NCBI GenBank assembly: GCA_032251515.1
Contig: JAVVDU010000020.1
Span: forward strand, 1 to 44,237
Direction of reading: 5' to 3'
Length of the DNA: 44,237 nucleotides
Origin: Carthagonibacter sp032251515
GTDB taxonomy: Bacteria > Gemmatimonadota > Gemmatimonadetes > Palauibacterales > Palauibacteraceae
Of the stretch, positions 41,096-44,237 are shown in pieces (positions within the stretch are counted from its first letter, which is position 1; each line of letters starts with the position of its first letter). Under the pieces are notes generated by a model. It was not told the origin of the DNA. It did not search any database and was given only the letters and a program-made list of their open reading frames with translations. Both the position numbers and the translations under genes were made by a program.

Positions 41096-43460
41096 GGCCC
41101 CCGGGCGCGAGGGCCGCCGCCTGCGCCGCCGCGCTTCTGGCGGGGGGGCTCGGGACGGCGCGCGTCGGGCTGGCGGCGGAGCACGAGCCGCCGGCGGGTT
41201 CCGATCCGGCCGTGCAGACCGCTCCGGCGCGCCCGGACACCCTGGCGCGCGTCCGGCTGCGGGTCGTCTCCGCGGGGGGCGAGGCGCTCGCGGGGCTGGA
41301 GGTGCGCGCCACGTCGCGGCGCGGCGGCACGGTCCGCTTCCGGCGGCTGGAGCCGGAGGCGTCGGCCGAGAAAGGGACGCCGGCCGAGGAGGGGGAGCTC
41401 TTCGAGGCGCTCGCGCCGCCGGGCGCCACGGTCCTCCTGCGCGCGGCGGCGNNNNNNNNNNNNNNNNNNNNNNNNNNNNNNNNNNNNNNNNNNNNNNNNN
41501 NNNNNNNNNNNNNNNNNNNNNNNNNNNNNNNNNNNNNNNNNNNNNNNNNNNGCTCTTCGAGGCGCTCGCGCCGCCGGGCGCCACGGTCCTCCTGCGCGCG
41601 GCGGCGCACGGCCATGCCGCGGACTCCGTGCGCGTGGTGGCCGCGCGGGGCCGGATCGTCGAGGTCCGTCTGCCGCTGCGCGTCGTCCCGGTCATCCTGC
41701 CCGGTCTCGAGGCGGCCGTGCGGCGCGAGGCGGCCGCCGGGGCCCGGTCGGTGGAAACGGTCCGATTCCGCGAGGACGGCGTGCGGTGGCGGGACCTCGG
41801 AGACTGGCTGGCGGGCCGTCCCGGTCTCTCGGTGCGGCGCTCCGGTGGCGGGGGCGGACAGGTCGCGTCGGTCCGGGGCAGCCGGCCCGAGGGCCTTCTC
41901 GTGCTGCTGGACGGGGTGCCCCTGAACGATCCGCTGACGGGCGGCGCCGATCTGTCCACCGTGCCCGTGGCATCGCTCGACTCGGCGACGCTGGTGCGCG
42001 GGGCCGCGTCGGCCCGCTTCGGGTCGGGCGCGCTGGGCGGCGTCCTGCTCCTGCATTCCCGCCGTCCGGACGGCCGCGATGCCTCCGGGTCGCTGACCAC
42101 CGGGTCGCTGGGCGTCATCGAGGCGGACGGTTTCGCCGCGCTCGGCGAGAAGGACGGGACGCGGCTGTCGCTCGCCGTGGCGGGCCGCCGCGCGGACGAG
42201 GAGTTCGAGTTCGAGAACCGGCTTCTGCCCGGAAGCCCCACCGAAACCCGCCGGAACGCCGACCGCTCGTCCGTCTCGGCGGCCCTGGCCGCGGCGTCCG
42301 GCCGCCTGCAGGGCGCGCTCCGCTTCGACGGGACCGAACGCGGGAGCCCGGGCCCGATGGGGACGACGCTGTTCGAGGGGGCCCGCTGGCGCGAGCGGCG
42401 GCTCGCGCTGACCGGCGGCTGGGGCGGCGCGGGCTCGGCGCTCTCGGTGCAGGCCGGGTGGCGGGGGAGTCGCTGGGATCCGGGATCCGGACTCCCCGCA
42501 TCGGATCGCGACGCGTGGACGGGCGGCGTGTGGGGCGAGGCGCCCCTGCCGTGGATGCCCGCCGTGCGCCTCGGGGGCCGGTTTCGTTGGGAGACCCTCG
42601 CGGGCGACGACGTGCAGGGAAGCCCGTCCCGGGTGCAGGCCGGCCTGACGGCCACGGTGCCCGTGCGGGCCGGCGCGCTGCGGCTCGAGCCGGCCGCGTC
42701 GTTCGACGCGGGCGGGGGCGCGACCGCGTTCAGCCCGGAGCTCGGGCTGCGCCTCGCCGCGGGGCGGGCGATCGCCCTGCGGGCGCGCGTGGGCCGGGCC
42801 TTCCGCCTCCCCACGTTCGGGGACCTGCACTTCGCCCCGGCCGCGCGGGTTCGCGCGAACCCGGACCTCGGGCCGGAGCGGGTGTCCCTGGACGCGGAGC
42901 TCGGAGTGGAGGGCCGCTTCGCGCCGGGCGGCCTGCGGCTCGAGGCGGAGGTCGCCGCGTGGGCGAGACGCACCGACGATCCGATCGTGTGGCTGGCGAG
43001 CGCGGCCGCCCTGTGGAGCCCGAACAACCTCGAGCGGCTCGTGTCGACGGGACTGGAGGGAGAGGTGAGGCTGGCGACCGGGCTGCCCGGCGGCCCGGGG
43101 TGGACGGTGCGCGCCGGTGGCACGGTGGACCGCAGCCGGCTCGGGTTCGGCGCGAACCGCAACCCGATGCCCTATCGCCCCTCCACCACCGGCTTCGCGG
43201 CTCTCGAGCGACGCGGTCCGCGGTTCGCCGGGCGAGCGGAGGTGCGCTGGACGGGTCCACGCACCACGAGCGTCGCCGGGACCCGGACGCTGCCCGGCTT
43301 CCTGCTGGTCGACGTGGCCCTGTCGCACCGGTTCGGTCCGTCCGCCGCGCCGTTCGAGATCGAGCTGCGGGTGGAGGACGTGTTCGATCGCCGCTTCGAG
43401 CTCGTCGAGTTGATCCCGGAGCCGGGTCGGCGGTTCACCGTGGGCCTGCGGATGCGGTGA
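41092..43460 (+). CDS. btuB: TonB-dependent outer-membrane receptor, BtuB-like (spans a false gap)
   Basis: After merging the duplicated 55 bases at the false gap, the frame runs unbroken for 737 residues. Order: signal peptide (AAACAAALLAGGLGTARVGLA), a carboxypeptidase-regulatory-like domain of about 100 residues, a plug (WLAGRPGLSVRRSGGGG, VLLDGVPLNDPLTGGAD, RGAASARFGSGALGGVLLL) and a 22-strand-type barrel with GRAFRLPTFGDLHF and a late GLRMR end. It would bring cobalamin across the outer membrane with TonB energy. The barrel ends in Arg rather than the usual aromatic residue. GTG start overlaps btuD by four bases. The substrate is inferred from the riboswitch and the BtuFCD neighbours. 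Confidence 0.88.
41452..41551. other. False assembly gap in btuB (flanks overlap by 55 bp)
   Basis: Bases 41397-41451 recur exactly at 41552-41606. As in btuF, overlapping contig ends were joined by 100 Ns. The identical overlap length in both places points to an assembly k-mer of 55. Merging keeps the receptor in frame. Confidence 0.95.
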
Positions 43461-43503
43461 CGACGTTTCTGTGAACCAGAACTCGAGGAAGTGGAGAGAG
43501 CGG

Positions 43504-44237
43504 ATGAGGAGGAAGCGAGGCGCGCGGAAGGTGCAAGGGGCGGCGACCCGGTGGACCGTGGCGCGGTGGGCCGTGGTCCCGGCCGTCGCCGTGGCGGCGG
43601 CCGTCGGCTGCGGTGACGACGGTCCGACGGGCCCCGAGGGCGGCGGGCCGGGTGGCGACGCGGCGACCGAGGTCCTCGTGCTGAATTCGACGGGACAGAC
43701 GCTGGCCCGCTTCGAGCTGACCGGAGGAGACCTCGCGCCGGCAGGTCCCGCGGTGGACCTCGGCGCGGGCTTCGACGGGGACGGTCTCGCCGTAGCGGGC
43801 GCCCTCGCCGCCTCCAGCGTGAGCAGCTTCGGCGGCAGCCGTCTCGTACTCGTGGACCTCGCCACGGGGGATGTCTCGACGGCCGCGTTCCCGGGGCCCG
43901 ACGCGGCCCTGGTGAACCCGTCCCGGCCGACCCTCGAAGCGGACGGCACGCTGTGGGTCGGCGGGCGGGGAAGCGACGCGGTGTACCGGCTGGCGCCGGA
44001 TGGCGCGGTCGCGGAGCGCGTGGCGGACGAAGTGGGGCGCTTCCTCGAGCGGGTGCTCCCGGTGGGCACGGAGCTGTTCGTGGTCGACGCGAACCTGGAC
44101 GACGACGGCGGGACGTTCGCTCCGCTCGGCCCCGGACGGGTCGTGGTGCTGCGCCGCGACGGCGGCACGGCCACCGCGATCGACCTGCCGGCCGGGGCGC
44201 CCAACCCCTCCGACGCCGTCGTGGCGGGCGGCGTTCT
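43504..44237 (+). CDS. Lipoprotein with propeller-like sequence, BtuG-like candidate (3' end outside window)
   Basis: The open frame from ATG 43504 (GGAGAGAG before it) runs to the window edge, 244 residues. It starts with an arginine-rich signal and a lipobox ending at Cys36 (VAAAVGC), followed by an acidic, Gly/Pro-rich linker (GDDGPTGPEGGG). The rest looks like beta-propeller blades of about 40-45 residues: GSRLVLVDLATGDVSTAAF, DGTLWVGGRGSDAVYRLAPDG, GTELFVVDANLDDDGG, GRVVVLRRDGG. In Bacteroidota, BtuG is a surface propeller lipoprotein that hands B12 to BtuB. Position right after the receptor, in the riboswitch operon, suggests a similar job here. The fold is inferred from sequence pattern; the function is a hypothesis. 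Confidence 0.6.
   Translation, partial: MRRKRGARKVQGAATRWTVARWAVVPAVAVAAAVGCGDDGPTGPEGGGPGGDAATEVLVLNSTGQTLARFELTGGDLAPAGPAVDLGAGFDGDGLAVAGALAASSVSSFGGSRLVLVDLATGDVSTAAFPGPDAALVNPSRPTLEADGTLWVGGRGSDAVYRLAPDGAVAERVADEVGRFLERVLPVGTELFVVDANLDDDGGTFAPLGPGRVVVLRRDGGTATAIDLPAGAPNPSDAVVAGGV

Noticed and set aside
39569..43162. Very long minus-strand open frames (about 1197 residues, and another of 1106 at 40884-44204)
   Set aside because: They mirror btuC-btuD-btuB on the plus strand, are rich in Arg/Pro/Ser as expected for GC-rich shadows and cross the N block.

Overview
This is a very GC-rich (about 70% or more by eye) chromosomal segment from a diderm bacterium. It has a TonB-dependent outer-membrane receptor, several lipoproteins and a Tad/Flp pilus locus. 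Intergenic spaces are tiny, and most neighbouring genes overlap by four bases (GTGA or ATGA). The scaffold has four 100-N gaps, as expected of a draft or metagenome-assembled genome. The mix of a mannose-type PTS with HPr kinase, methylmalonyl-CoA metabolism, a sigma-54 pilin promoter and riboswitch-controlled B12 import would fit a Gemmatimonadota, Eisenbacteria or Krumholzibacteriota-like lineage. That placement is inference; no rRNA gene is present to confirm it.

Layout. (1) 1-1520, minus strand: two Flp pilins, an A24 prepilin peptidase and CpaB, behind a good -24/-12 sigma-54 promoter. (2) 1894-3617, minus: a lipoprotein and a flippase-like membrane protein. (3) 3831-6098, plus: an orphan 2-oxoacid dehydrogenase E1 alpha, a repeat-tailed unknown protein and a DsbA-like protein. 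(4) 6114-7307, minus: a degenerate GGDEF protein. (5) 7453-10357, plus: rnz-aroA-cmk, then rpsA with its own promoter. (6) 12671-20667: a periplasmic binding-protein-like gene leading into a propionyl-CoA carboxylase/methylmalonyl-CoA mutase cluster with an embedded RNA methyltransferase. (7) 20708-27675: fmdB-like, argS, purM, ribD-ribE-ribBA-ribH, nusB. (8) 27685-34602: a glycosyltransferase, hpf, hprK and a complete PTS (IIA, IIB, IIC, IID, HPr, EI). (9) 34676-37875: metK, ahcY and a bifunctional-nuclease-family gene. (10) 37883-44237: a B12-riboswitch-controlled transport locus (btuF, btuC, btuD, btuB-like receptor) followed by a lipoprotein with propeller-like sequence, cut by the window end.

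How the parts fit. Carboxylase plus mutase convert propionyl-CoA to succinyl-CoA. The mutase needs adenosylcobalamin, which the last locus would import. The cobalamin-binding mutase subunit and the E1 beta partner are not in the window.

The most interesting signals are the B12 locus and the pilus promoter. The riboswitch is followed by a readable antiterminator/terminator platform whose terminator stem also holds the ribosome binding site of btuF. The downstream lipoprotein is a possible analogue of the Bacteroidota BtuG surface B12-capture protein. The Flp pilus operon sits behind a sigma-54 promoter. Two of the four N gaps (38978-39077 and 41452-41551) are false: the flanking contig ends carry the same 55 bases, and merging them restores intact btuF and btuB genes.
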